Of a stretch of DNA of 32,066 bases, positions 15,254 through 23,440 are shown in pieces. The notes beneath the pieces are model-generated. The model ran no database searches. It was not told where the DNA came from and worked only from the letters and a program-made list of their open reading frames with translations. The stretch comes from Catenulispora rubra (lineage in GTDB: Bacteria > Actinomycetota > Actinomycetes > Streptomycetales > Catenulisporaceae), in the NCBI RefSeq assembly GCF_015356825.1, contig NZ_JAACYW010000121.1, positions 1-32,066 on the forward strand. The letters run 5' to 3'. How positions within the stretch are numbered: position 1 is the first letter of the stretch; each line of letters opens with the position of its first letter. Both the position numbers and the translations under genes were made by a program.

Positions 15254-15263
15254 CCCGCAACAG

Positions 15264-15297
15264 GCCGGCGGCGGGGCGAATGCGCCCCGCCGCCGGC
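15264..15297. terminator. Strong 15-bp terminator between convergent genes
   Basis: Bases 15264-15278 and 15283-15297 are exact complements, forming a 15-bp stem with an AATG loop. It lies 10 bases past the stop of the class D monooxygenase and before the end of the P450 gene. Confidence 0.85.
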
Positions 15298-15300
15298 TCG

Positions 15301-15350
15301 GTCGTGCTTCGTCGTGCTCGGTCGTGCCCAGTCGTTCTCAGCCGTGTCCA
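15301..15350. repeat. Five degenerate 10-bp tandem units
   Basis: Five 10-base units follow each other exactly: GTCGTGCTTC, GTCGTGCTCG, GTCGTGCCCA, GTCGTTCTCA and GCCGTGTCCA. They fill the space between the 15-bp terminator and the stop codon of the P450 gene. The 10-base period is close to one helical turn, but location between convergent 3' ends argues more for slippage than for an operator. Confidence 0.6.
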
Positions 15351-15358
15351 GAGCCGGT

Positions 15359-16657
15359 TCAGAGATGGATCGGCAGCGTGCGGCGGCCGTTCATGATGAA
15401 CGTGCCCTGCCCGGCCAGTTCCTCGGGCTCCACCGCCAGCCGCAGATCGGGGAAGCGCGCGAACAGTGCCTCCACCGCGATGCGCACCTCCATCCGGGTC
15501 AGCGCCGGGCCGACACAGCGGTGCACGCCGTGGCCGAACGCCACGTGCCGCTTGTCCGCGCGCAGGACGTCGAACTCCCCGGCGTCGGCGCCGTGCAGCT
15601 CCGGGTCGCGGCCGGTCGCGGCGAAGGCGACCACCACCGGGTCGCCCCGGGAGATGGTCACGCCGGCGACCTCGACGTCCTCCGTCGCGAACCGGAACGG
15701 CAGGTGTGCGACCGGCGCGTCGGCGCGCAGCGTCTCCTCCACCACGTCCTCCCAGTCCACCTCGCCGGTCGCCGCCAGGGCGCGCTGGCCGGGCCGGGTG
15801 AGCAGCGCCAGCACGGCGTTGACGATGAGGTTCCGGGCCGGTTCGGCGCCGGTGTTGAACATCAGTTGTGCCAGGCCGACCAGTTCGGCGTCGGAGTCGG
15901 CGTCGGGGCCCGAATCAGCCCTCGAATCAGCCGCCGAGCCAGCCCCAGCATCAGAGCCCGTATGAACCCCGGCCACCGGGCATCCTCCGCTCGGCGACGA
16001 AGCCGCGATCAGATCACTGATCAGATCCTCTCCGGGTTCCCGCCGCTTCTCCACGACCAGTGCCGCGATCTTGCCCTGCAGCGTCAGGAAATCCGCCCGT
16101 GCCTTCTGCGGATCCGGCTCGACGTACCCCGCGAGGCCCAAGACGCCGTCCGGGTCGCCCTCGGGCACGCCGAGCAGTTCGCCGATCACCCGCGTCGCGA
16201 CCTGGTGCGCGTACTGTGCCTTGAGGTCGACCGGCTCGCCCGGCTGCTTCGCCGCGTACTCGGCGAGCTCGTCCAGGGCGCGCGCCACGATCCGCTCGAC
16301 CCGCGGCCGCAGCGAGGCGATCCGCTGCGGGCTGAAGGCACCGGCGACGAGCTTGCGCTGGCGGTTGTGCTGCTCGCCCTCGTTGGTGGACATGTTGTCC
16401 ATCCGGGCCCAGGCGATCAAGGGGAAGTCCGGGGCCAGGTCGCCCTGAACGTAGGCCGACCAGTGCTCCCGGGCGTTCTTGGAGAACCGTTCGTCCGCCA
16501 GGATCTGCCGGGCGGCGTGGTAGCCGGTCACCGACCAGGCCGGGAGCCCGCCGGGCAGCAGCACCCGGGTGACCGGCCCGCGGGCCCGGAGCCGGGCCGC
16601 CTCGCCGTGGATGTCGGTGCCGGCCGGATCGATGACGAACAGCGAGTCGTCGTCCAC
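15359..16657 (-). CDS. Cytochrome P450
   Basis: This 432-residue soluble bacterial P450 has the heme-binding loop FGHGVHRCVG with the thiolate ligand Cys381. The ExxR motif is E308-T-L-R311. The I-helix signature reads NTGAEPA (268-274), so the usual acid-threonine pair is Glu272-Pro273; many biosynthetic P450s vary here. Residues 231-257 form a low-complexity Asp/Ala/Ser/Gly stretch just before the I helix, absent in ordinary family members. The GTG at 16657 is chosen because AGGAGGT (complement of 16662-16668) stands 5 bases before it. The gene is divergent from the carrier protein at 16861. It may oxidise a carrier-bound substrate, as P450s next to free carrier proteins do in several peptide pathways (inference). 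Ferredoxin partners are not in the window. Confidence 0.92.
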   Translation of the reverse strand: MDDDSLFVIDPAGTDIHGEAARLRARGPVTRVLLPGGLPAWSVTGYHAARQILADERFSKNAREHWSAYVQGDLAPDFPLIAWARMDNMSTNEGEQHNRQRKLVAGAFSPQRIASLRPRVERIVARALDELAEYAAKQPGEPVDLKAQYAHQVATRVIGELLGVPEGDPDGVLGLAGYVEPDPQKARADFLTLQGKIAALVVEKRREPGEDLISDLIAASSPSGGCPVAGVHTGSDAGAGSAADSRADSGPDADSDAELVGLAQLMFNTGAEPARNLIVNAVLALLTRPGQRALAATGEVDWEDVVEETLRADAPVAHLPFRFATEDVEVAGVTISRGDPVVVAFAATGRDPELHGADAGEFDVLRADKRHVAFGHGVHRCVGPALTRMEVRIAVEALFARFPDLRLAVEPEELAGQGTFIMNGRRTLPIHL

Positions 16658-16711
16658 GTCTACCTCCTGTGAGGACGGATCGGTACAGATCCCTCCCATG
16701 GTGTGCGGAGG

Positions 16712-16736
16712 CCGTCGTCGCAGGGTTCTTCGACGG
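16712..16736. promoter_or_regulatory. Inverted repeat in P450/carrier divergent region
   Basis: CCGTCG (16712-16717) and CGACGG (16731-16736) are exact complements with a 13-base gap, in the 203-base region between the divergent P450 and carrier-protein genes. It is a possible operator. The arms are short and chance occurrence in GC-rich DNA is not excluded. Confidence 0.3.
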
Positions 16737-16860
16737 TGCCCGGTGGCAGGGCAGTTCAGGAGATGTGTCGCATATGCGGGGGCTGCGAAAGTCGAAATCG
16801 ATGGCGTCGGGACTCCCCCCAACACCGGAGCACCTCTGACTTCATTTGAGGAGCAGCGAC

Positions 16861-17115
16861 ATGACCACTCAGCAGCAGCCGGCCACCGCGGACATCGCCC
16901 AGCGGGTCGCCGCGATCTGGACCGACATCCTGGGTCCGGGCTCAGACCGGGCCGGCGCCACCTTCTTCGAACTCAACGGACAGTCCATCGCCGCGGTGCG
17001 GATCGCCGCGGCGGTGGAGGAGCAACTGGGTGTCACGCTCGACATCGGGGATCTGTTCGAGGACCCGGATTTGGAGACGTTGACCCGGGACATTCTGGCT
17101 CGCGTCGAGGGGTGA
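16861..17115 (+). CDS. Stand-alone peptidyl/acyl carrier protein
   Basis: This 84-residue carrier protein has the phosphopantetheine attachment motif FFELNGQSIAAVRI, with Ser42 as the expected attachment site. The sequence is closer to NRPS carrier (PCP) domains, where LGGxSL is usual, than to fatty-acid ACPs. GAGGAG (16848-16853) lies 7 bases before the ATG. It is followed after 6 bases by the PhyH dioxygenase gene and is divergent from the P450, so these three are likely to act together on the tethered substrate. No adenylation domain to load it is present in the window, and no phosphopantetheinyl transferase either. Confidence 0.9.
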   Translation: MTTQQQPATADIAQRVAAIWTDILGPGSDRAGATFFELNGQSIAAVRIAAAVEEQLGVTLDIGDLFEDPDLETLTRDILARVEG

Positions 17116-17121
17116 ACTCTG

Positions 17122-18003
17122 ATGCCTGAACTGATGCACGTCACCCCCGCTGTCCCGCTCGACGACATCGTCGAGATCCTGGAGCGCGACGGCGCGGTGA
17201 TCGTCGAGGATTTTGTTGACGCCGAAACGCTCGCCGCGCTCCAGGCGGATCTCGCGCCTGGGCTGGAGGCGGCGGGCTACAGCGAGAGCGGCTACGACGG
17301 ACAGAAGACCAAGCGGCTGTCGAGCCTGTTCCACCGCTCGCCGCGGCCTATGACTGATGTGGTGCTGCAACCGCAGTTTCTCGGTGCGGCTCGGCGGCTG
17401 TTGCAGCAGCCCACGCACATGTGGATCGGCAAGGTCCGGATGGACGTGACGCCGAGCATCCAGGTGAGCTTCACGCAGGCGATCAGGATCGATCCGGGCC
17501 AGGGCCGTCAACCGCTGCACCGCGACGATGCGATGCATCTGTGGCGCCATCCGGGGCCGCCGTGTCGGTTGCAGTTGATGCTGGCTATGACCGAGTTCAC
17601 GGCCGCCAATGGCGCGACGCTGGTCATCCCCGGTAGCCATCACTGGGATGACGAGCGGGCTCCGGCGTACGCCGAGACGGTGCCGGCGGTCATGCCGGCG
17701 GGAGCCGCGCTGCTGTGGCCGGGCGGCGTCTACCACGGCGGCGGCGCCAACACCACAGACACGCCGCGCTACAGCCTGTCTGTCGGGCTCGATCTGGGGA
17801 ACCTGCGGCAGGAGGAGAACCAGTACCTTGCCGTGCCTCGGGAGACGGTGCAGACGTTGCCGGAGGAGGTGCAGCGGCTGCTGGGGTGGGACCGGTGCCC
17901 GCCGGGGCTGGGCCAGGTCGAGACGCAGGATCCGATTCTGCTGCTGGAGCGGACGCGGCAGGAGCTCGCCACCAAGCCGCGCGGCGCGAATCCGTTGGTG
18001 TAG
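17122..18003 (+). CDS. Phytanoyl-CoA dioxygenase (PhyH) family hydroxylase
   Basis: This 293-residue Fe(II)/2-oxoglutarate dioxygenase has the facial triad as H133-R134-D135 (HRD) and H205 in YHGGG. R216 in TPRYSLSVG is a candidate 2-oxoglutarate ligand. NGATLVIPGSHHWDD is the typical PhyH segment before the distal histidine. Since the aspartate is retained, a SyrB2-like halogenase is unlikely. Relatives hydroxylate carrier-bound or free small molecules. The ATG at 17122 lies 6 bases after the carrier-protein stop, so the genes form an operon; GAGGGG just before the carrier stop is a weak ribosome site. Codon use is somewhat less GC-biased than in the upstream genes (many TTG, GAT and GTT), a trait shared with the acyltransferase at 18709. 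Confidence 0.87.
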   Translation: MPELMHVTPAVPLDDIVEILERDGAVIVEDFVDAETLAALQADLAPGLEAAGYSESGYDGQKTKRLSSLFHRSPRPMTDVVLQPQFLGAARRLLQQPTHMWIGKVRMDVTPSIQVSFTQAIRIDPGQGRQPLHRDDAMHLWRHPGPPCRLQLMLAMTEFTAANGATLVIPGSHHWDDERAPAYAETVPAVMPAGAALLWPGGVYHGGGANTTDTPRYSLSVGLDLGNLRQEENQYLAVPRETVQTLPEEVQRLLGWDRCPPGLGQVETQDPILLLERTRQELATKPRGANPLV

Positions 18004-18708
18004 TTGGTGTAGCGGTTGAAAGGTGATCGCGGCCGGTGTGCTCTGCGAAGGCAGGCGCACCGGCTGCGGTTTGCGGGTGGCGCAGTTTGGTTGAGCCCCG
18101 CACGTTGCGCTGGCGGCTGGCGGTTTTCGCGTGCACGAGCACGCATGAGTCCGAGTCACTGCGCATGCGTTTGGTCTGGCGGCTGCCGGCCGCGTTTGGT
18201 GGGCACCTCGAGGCCTCCGGCGGGCGCTCCTCGACGAGGGGGCGACCCGCGCGACCTGCTTTTTGGCGGCGGCCCGCGACGGTTCGGCGTCCTATCCGCT
18301 GTTGCCTGCGTCGCGTTGTTTGGTGGCGGTGTTGCTTGTGGTCGCCGGGTTCTGTGCCCCTCGCCACGTCGTCGCCTTACGGAACCAGGCCGGTCCGGTG
18401 GTGTCCAGCCGCATCGCTGCTGCTGTGGTACTGCTCCGTTCGGCTGGACACCACCGGCCCGACCAGGTTGGCTTCGCCCGCCGACGCGGCGAGGGACCCA
18501 GAACCAACACCCCGCATGGTCCTTCGGACCCCCGAACCACACCACCGGCCGCGCTGGCCCGCAGCCACCAGCGCAACCTCCCCGCCAGTCCTCACGGGCA
18601 AATCTGTGCGCACCCTCGAAGATGCCGCTCGCCTTGGCGCCCCGCAGACTCCACACCCGAGACCCGCTGTGGCTCTCTCCCGGCCCCCTTGTGATGAGGC
18701 AGGTAAAC
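18004..18708. other. 705-base region without a convincing gene
   Basis: Several overlapping open frames cross this stretch on both strands, but none has a ribosome site, a recognisable domain or normal codon bias; their products are Arg/Pro/Gly/Cys-rich. It holds a long imperfect inverted repeat at about 18380-18472 (see separate entry) and a short GGTCC-TTC-GGACC hairpin near 18520. It may contain a decayed gene, a dispersed intergenic repeat or a structured leader of the acyltransferase gene. Confidence 0.5.
18395..18457. repeat. Long inverted repeat in non-coding region
   Basis: CCGGTGGTGTCCAGCCG (18395-18411) is the exact complement of 18441-18457. Pairing continues outwards with about 10 of 15 matches to roughly 18380 and 18472. 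The loop is 29 bases and rich in CTG. There is no gene on either arm. It could be the core of a dispersed repeat, a miniature element or a structured RNA. Confidence 0.7.
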
Positions 18709-19902
18709 ATGACAGAGGCAACGGCACCACGTACGGCCAGGCTGCCCTCCCTGACCGCGCTGCGATTCGTCGCGGCGTTCCTGGTCTTCGCCTGCCATGC
18801 GGAGTTCCTGGGCGTGTTCAGTGATGCGACGGTACAGAGTAAGTACACCTTCATCGCCAACAATGGGGGCGCGATCGGTGTCTCGTTCTTCTTCGTGCTC
18901 AGTGGGTTCGTGCTGACGTGGGTCGCCAGGTCGTCTGATACGAGGGGTCAGTTTTGGCGGCGGCGGTTCGTCAAGATCTTCCCGAGTCATGTCGTGGTGT
19001 GGGTGCTCATCGTGGCGACGTTCGTGGTGGGGGGTACGCAGACCAAGGTCGGGCCGGCGATCGCCAACCTCTTTCTGGTGAACGCCTGGGTGCCGAGCAT
19101 GAACAATCTCGATTACGCGGTCAACGGGGTTACCTGGTCGCTGTCCGCGGAGATCGGCTTCTATATTCTGTTCCCGTTCCTGATCGTTGTCATAAACAAG
19201 ATCCGGCCCGGTCAGCTGTGGTACTGGGCTGTCGGTGTGGCGGGGTTGTCGCTGTCGATTCCGGTGCTGTCCAAGGCGTTCCTGCCGGACTCTCCGACGT
19301 TTCCGGGGTTCGACGGGTTCTCGTGGCCGCAGATGTGGTTTGCCGACCAGTTTCCGTTGGTGCGCTGCTTGGAGTTCGTCGTCGGCATCCTGTTCGCGCG
19401 CATCGTTCTGAGCGGGCGGTGGGTTCGGATCGGCCTGATGCCGGCTGCGCTACTTGTGGTCGCAGTGTATGTGCCGACGATGTGGTTGCCGCAGCTCTGG
19501 ACGTTCGCCGCGCCCTACTCGTTTCCGGTCGGGCTGCTGGTTGCGGCGGCCGCCGCTAGTGACGTCGCGGGGCGGCGTACGGTGCTGACCCATCGTTCGG
19601 CGGTGTGGTTGGGCGAGATCTCGTATGCGTTCTTCCTGATCCATCTCAGTGTGCTGCATGCCGCGCAGGCGGCGTTCAAGGGGGAGTGGATGGGGTACGG
19701 CGACTACGACCCGACGTCGTGGAACACGCCGGTGGCGGTGTTGTTCCTGCTGGGCTGCCTGGCGGCCAGCATCTTTCTGTCCTGGCTGCTCTATCGGTTC
19801 GTCGAGGTGCCGGCCATGCGGAAGTGGGCCAGGCCTCGGTCGCGTCGGCTGGCGCCAGCGGTGCCCTCCGATGAGGTCAACGCTCCCGCGATCACCGGCT
19901 GA
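18709..19902 (+). CDS. Membrane acyltransferase (acyltransferase 3 family), copy 1
   Basis: This 397-residue polytopic membrane protein with about ten hydrophobic segments belongs to the acyltransferase 3 family (OafA, MdmB/CarE-like macrolide acyltransferases). The family signature R-x10-H is R19 and H30 in LRFVAAFLVFACH. FFFVLSGFVLTW, RRFVKIFPSH and VNGVTWSLSAE follow in the family order. Members move an acyl group from acyl-CoA to a hydroxyl of a sugar or natural product. The ATG at 18709 begins just before the conserved core; an ATG at 18694 is possible. It is a clear paralogue of the protein at 23441-24664. With its neighbouring pump it forms one half of a mirror-image duplication. Codon use is less GC-rich than the cluster average. 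Confidence 0.88.
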   Translation: MTEATAPRTARLPSLTALRFVAAFLVFACHAEFLGVFSDATVQSKYTFIANNGGAIGVSFFFVLSGFVLTWVARSSDTRGQFWRRRFVKIFPSHVVVWVLIVATFVVGGTQTKVGPAIANLFLVNAWVPSMNNLDYAVNGVTWSLSAEIGFYILFPFLIVVINKIRPGQLWYWAVGVAGLSLSIPVLSKAFLPDSPTFPGFDGFSWPQMWFADQFPLVRCLEFVVGILFARIVLSGRWVRIGLMPAALLVVAVYVPTMWLPQLWTFAAPYSFPVGLLVAAAAASDVAGRRTVLTHRSAVWLGEISYAFFLIHLSVLHAAQAAFKGEWMGYGDYDPTSWNTPVAVLFLLGCLAASIFLSWLLYRFVEVPAMRKWARPRSRRLAPAVPSDEVNAPAITG

Positions 19903-19914
19903 GCCGGGTGCGGC

Positions 19915-19954
19915 GTTCCGCCCGGTACCCGATGCAGCGGGTGCCGGGCGGAAC
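19915..19954. terminator. 16-bp terminator between acyltransferase and pump
   Basis: Bases 19915-19930 pair with 19939-19954 over 16 bp with one G-T wobble and an 8-base loop, followed by GTTTGT. It lies between the convergent ends of the acyltransferase and the first pump gene. Confidence 0.85.
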
Positions 19955-19959
19955 GTTTG

Positions 19960-21537
19960 TCAGGACTCGGTTACCGCGGCGTGCTCGGCGATCGGGTCCG
20001 GGTCGGTGGACGCTTCCGCGCCGGCGTCCGGTGCCGCTGCCTTCTGTCGCAGCGTCGTCCAGGTCAGGATCAAGACGGTCGCGATGATCACGATGCCGCT
20101 GACGGCCACCACGTTCAGTCCGTCGCTGAAGGCGTTGCGGGCCGTGGTCAGCAGGGAGTGGGACTGGTCGGCCGGGAGCTTGGCGGCGGCTGCGACCGCG
20201 TCGGCCAGGGTCTGCTTCGCTCCGGTGACCGCCGAGCCGGCCATGCCGGACTGGTAGACCGCGGCGCCGACGCTGCCGAGCAGGGCCAGTCCGAGGGTCG
20301 AGCCGAAGACGTTGGCCGTCTCCGACATCGACGCCGCCGAGCCGGCCTTCTCCGGTGGGGCCGATCCCACGACCAGGTTGGTGCCCAGCATGAACAGTGG
20401 TCCGATGCCCAGTGCGCACAGGGCCACGCTCGCCGACACCAGAGCGGCGCTGCTGTGGCTGTTCACCGTGCTGAGCAGGATCATGCCCACGGCGCACAGT
20501 GTGAGGCCGCCGATGATCACAGTGCTCTGCTGGACCTTCTGGATGATCGCCGGGGTGACCATGACGCCGATGGCGATGCCCAGGCCCGTCGGGGCCTGCC
20601 ACAGCCCGGCCTTGGCCGGCTGCATCCCGAGCACGCTCTGGATGAACTGGCTGGTCATCAGGCCCAGGCCGGCCAGCGAACCGGAGGCCAGCAGCATCGC
20701 CAGCAGCGAGCTGCTGAAGCGGATGTTGCGGAACAGCCGCAGGTCGAGCAGGGGGTTGGGCAGGCGCAGCTGGCGGCGGGCGAACGCGATGGCGAAGCCG
20801 GCGCCGACGACGATCGCCGCGATCGCGATCGCCGGGGAGCTGCCGCTGCCCACGGCCAGCTGCTTGATGCCGTAGATCACCGGCAGGATCGCGACCAGCG
20901 ACAGGACCACGCTGGCCAGGTCGATGCTTTTGGCCTCGGGGTCGCGGTACTCCGGCAGCAGGATCGGGCCGACGATCAGCAGGAGCAGCATCACCGGTGT
21001 GCCGAGCAGGAAGACCGAGCCCCACCAGAAGTGTTGCAGCAGTAGTCCGCCGACGACCGGGCCGAACGCGGCGCCGCCGAACTGGCAGAACGCCCACAGG
21101 GAGATGGCCATCGTCATCTGCTTGGGGTTGCGGAACATGTTGCTGATCAGGGCCAGCGTCGACGGCGACAGCGTGGCGCCGGCCACGCCGAGCAGGGCCC
21201 GGGCGATGATCAGCTCCAGGGGGCTGGTCGAGAAGGCTGCCAGCAGCGAGGCGGCGAAGAAGCCGGCCGCGCCGATCATGAGCAGCTTTCGGCGGCCGAT
21301 CCGGTCACCGAGGGTGCCCATGGTGATCAGGAAGCCGGCGAGCATGAAGCCGTAGATGTCGGTGATCCACAGTTGTTCGGTGCCGGTCGCGTGCAGGTCG
21401 GCGCTCAGGTGGGGCAGCGCCAGGAACAGGCCGCCGATGTCGAAGGCGACGAGCAGCGTGGGCAGCGCCAGTGCGGCCAGGCCCAGCCACTCCCGGCGTC
21501 CGGCCAACGGTGCCGCGTCCGGAGTCGTGTCACTCAT
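19960..21537 (-). CDS. MFS drug efflux pump (DHA2/EmrB type), copy 1
   Basis: This 525-residue integral membrane transporter is predicted to have 14 membrane segments. Motif A is GTLGDRIGRRK, and the antiporter motif C region contains FGPVVGG. ALPTLLVAFDIGGLFLALP is the first membrane helix. Pumps of this family use the proton gradient to expel hydrophobic or cationic drugs and often give self-resistance in antibiotic clusters. The ATG at 21537 has GGAAGGA about 8 bases before it; the longer upstream frame runs through the neighbouring pump and is discarded. Over its first 200 residues it is about 75-80% identical by eye to the pump at 21799-23370, which is divergently encoded. A 261-base region separates the two and must hold both promoters. 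Confidence 0.92.
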   Translation of the reverse strand: MSDTTPDAAPLAGRREWLGLAALALPTLLVAFDIGGLFLALPHLSADLHATGTEQLWITDIYGFMLAGFLITMGTLGDRIGRRKLLMIGAAGFFAASLLAAFSTSPLELIIARALLGVAGATLSPSTLALISNMFRNPKQMTMAISLWAFCQFGGAAFGPVVGGLLLQHFWWGSVFLLGTPVMLLLLIVGPILLPEYRDPEAKSIDLASVVLSLVAILPVIYGIKQLAVGSGSSPAIAIAAIVVGAGFAIAFARRQLRLPNPLLDLRLFRNIRFSSSLLAMLLASGSLAGLGLMTSQFIQSVLGMQPAKAGLWQAPTGLGIAIGVMVTPAIIQKVQQSTVIIGGLTLCAVGMILLSTVNSHSSAALVSASVALCALGIGPLFMLGTNLVVGSAPPEKAGSAASMSETANVFGSTLGLALLGSVGAAVYQSGMAGSAVTGAKQTLADAVAAAAKLPADQSHSLLTTARNAFSDGLNVVAVSGIVIIATVLILTWTTLRQKAAAPDAGAEASTDPDPIAEHAAVTES

Positions 21538-21798
21538 GGCAAATCCTTCCTCGCTCACCACAGTGGTCGGCACCCCGCGCGTGGCGCCTTCATCTGGTGG
21601 TCGGAGCAGATCCGGAAAACCCGACACCTGAGCCGTTGTGAGTTCCGCCGGTGGGGTGGCGATCGCCGGAAGTGCCGCGGAGGGGTGCACCTTCGAGCTT
21701 GCGAGAGCTCCGGCGCATGGCCGGGTCGCGCGGCGTCGAGAAAGCCAGTAGGCCTCCAGCCACTGGCTCCGGGCATCGGCGGAAGGACCCCTGATCAC

Positions 21799-23370
21799 AT
21801 GACTGACACGACTTCGGCGGCGCCCCCGCCGGCCGGCCGGCGGGAGTGGGTCGGTCTGGCCTGCCTGGCCCTGCCGACCCTGCTCGTCGCGCTGGACATC
21901 GGCGCGCTCTTCCTCGCGCTCCCGCACCTGAGCACCGACCTGCACGCCAGCGCCACGCAGCAGCTGTGGATCACCGACATCTACGGCTTCATGCTCGCCG
22001 GCTTCCTGATCACCATGGGTACGCTCGGCGACCGCGTCGGGCGGCGCCGGCTCCTGCTGATCGGCGCGGCCGGGTTCACCGCTGCGTCGGTGCTCACCGC
22101 GTTCTCGACCAGCCCGGCGATGCTCATCCTGGCCCGCGGCCTGCTCGGCGTGGCCGGGGCCACGCTCGGGCCCTCGACGCTGGCCCTGATCAGCAACATG
22201 TTCCGGCAGCCGCGCCAGATGGGCATCGCCATCTCGCTGTGGGCCGGCTGCCAGTTCGGCGGCGCGGCTCTGGGGCCGGTCATCGGCGGCTTCATGCTGG
22301 AGCACTTCTGGTGGGGGTCGGTCTTCCTGCTGGGTGTGCCGTTCATGGTCCTGCTGATGATCCTGGGCCCGCTGTTCCTGCCGGAGTACCGCGACGAGAA
22401 CGCGGCCCGGCTGGATCTGGTCAGTGTGCTGATGTCGCTGTGCGCGATCCTGCCGGCGATCTACGGCGTCAAGCAGCTGGCCGCCGGGGACTCCGGCACG
22501 CTCTACGTGCCCTCCGCCGCGATCGCCGTCGGTCTTGCGTTCGGCATCCTGTTCGTTCGCAGGCAGCTGAGCGTGGAGCATCCGCTGGTCGATCTGAGCC
22601 TGTTCCGGACGCGCGCCTTCAGCAGTGCCCTGTCGGCGATGATGCTGGCCTGCGCGACGTTCGCCGGCGCGAGCTTCATGAGCAGCCAGTACGTCCAGAG
22701 CGTCCTGGGCCTCACCCCGGCGCAGGCCGGTGCCTGGCAGGCCCCGGCCGGGGCGGGCATCGCCGCCGGCGTGCTCCTGGCCCCGGTCCTGGTCCGGCGC
22801 TTCCAGGCCGCGACCGTCATCCGCGCCGGCCTGCTGGTCTCGCTGCTGGGCCTGCTCCTCATGACGCTGCTGACGAGCACCAGCGGCCCGGTGCTCGTCT
22901 CGGTCGGCGTCGGGGCCGTGGCGATCGGCGTCGGACCGCTGTTCGCCCTCGGCACCGGGCTCATCCTGGGCTCGGCCCCGCCGGAGAAGGCGGGCTCGGC
23001 GGCGTCGATGTCGGAGACCAGCAACGTCTTCGGATCGACCATGGGCCTGGCGATCCTGGGCAGCGTCGGCGCCGCCGTCTACCACGGCCGGATCGCCGAG
23101 CACAGTACGGATCCGACCGTCCGCCAAACCGTCGCCGACGCCGTGGCCGCCGCGCACGCCATGCCGGACGCGCGGCAGTCCGCCGCGCTGCTCCAGCACG
23201 CCCGCGTCGCCTTCACCGACGGCATGAACACCGTGGCGGCGATCGGCGCGGTCGTCATCGCCGTCCTGCTGGTCCTCACCACGCTGGCCCTGAGATCCGG
23301 GCCGGCGGTCGATGAGGCCGGGAGTAGCCATGAGGACCTCGCACCGGACATGTCAGCTCTGGAGAGGTAG
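21799..23370 (+). CDS. MFS drug efflux pump (DHA2/EmrB type), copy 2
   Basis: This 523-residue paralogue of the pump at 19960-21537 has the same features: GTLGDRVGRRR (motif A), LGPVIGG (motif C) and a 14-helix layout. The N-terminal half is the most alike; the C-terminal tail after the last helix differs completely and ends in an acidic segment. The ATG at 21799 is preceded by GGAAGGA (21781-21787), a rather long spacing of 11 bases. It converges with the second acyltransferase. Retention of two close pumps suggests either dosage or different substrates, for example the acylated and non-acylated product (inference). Confidence 0.92.
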   Translation: MTDTTSAAPPPAGRREWVGLACLALPTLLVALDIGALFLALPHLSTDLHASATQQLWITDIYGFMLAGFLITMGTLGDRVGRRRLLLIGAAGFTAASVLTAFSTSPAMLILARGLLGVAGATLGPSTLALISNMFRQPRQMGIAISLWAGCQFGGAALGPVIGGFMLEHFWWGSVFLLGVPFMVLLMILGPLFLPEYRDENAARLDLVSVLMSLCAILPAIYGVKQLAAGDSGTLYVPSAAIAVGLAFGILFVRRQLSVEHPLVDLSLFRTRAFSSALSAMMLACATFAGASFMSSQYVQSVLGLTPAQAGAWQAPAGAGIAAGVLLAPVLVRRFQAATVIRAGLLVSLLGLLLMTLLTSTSGPVLVSVGVGAVAIGVGPLFALGTGLILGSAPPEKAGSAASMSETSNVFGSTMGLAILGSVGAAVYHGRIAEHSTDPTVRQTVADAVAAAHAMPDARQSAALLQHARVAFTDGMNTVAAIGAVVIAVLLVLTTLALRSGPAVDEAGSSHEDLAPDMSALER

Positions 23371-23387
23371 CCGGGCCGTGGGACGGC

Positions 23388-23424
23388 GAGGGCCCGCGGG
23401 CGCGTCACGCACCCGCGGGCCCTC
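23388..23424. terminator. 13-bp terminator between pump and acyltransferase
   Basis: GAGGGCCCGCGGG (23388-23400) and CCCGCGGGCCCTC (23412-23424) form a perfect 13-bp stem with an 11-base loop, between convergent gene ends. Its place mirrors the hairpin at 19915-19954. Confidence 0.8.
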
Positions 23425-23440
23425 TGGCGTGCCGCAGCGA

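Noticed and set aside
17122..18003. PhyH protein as a SyrB2-like halogenase
   Set aside because: The metal-binding aspartate is present in HRD (133-135); halogenases have Ala or Gly there.
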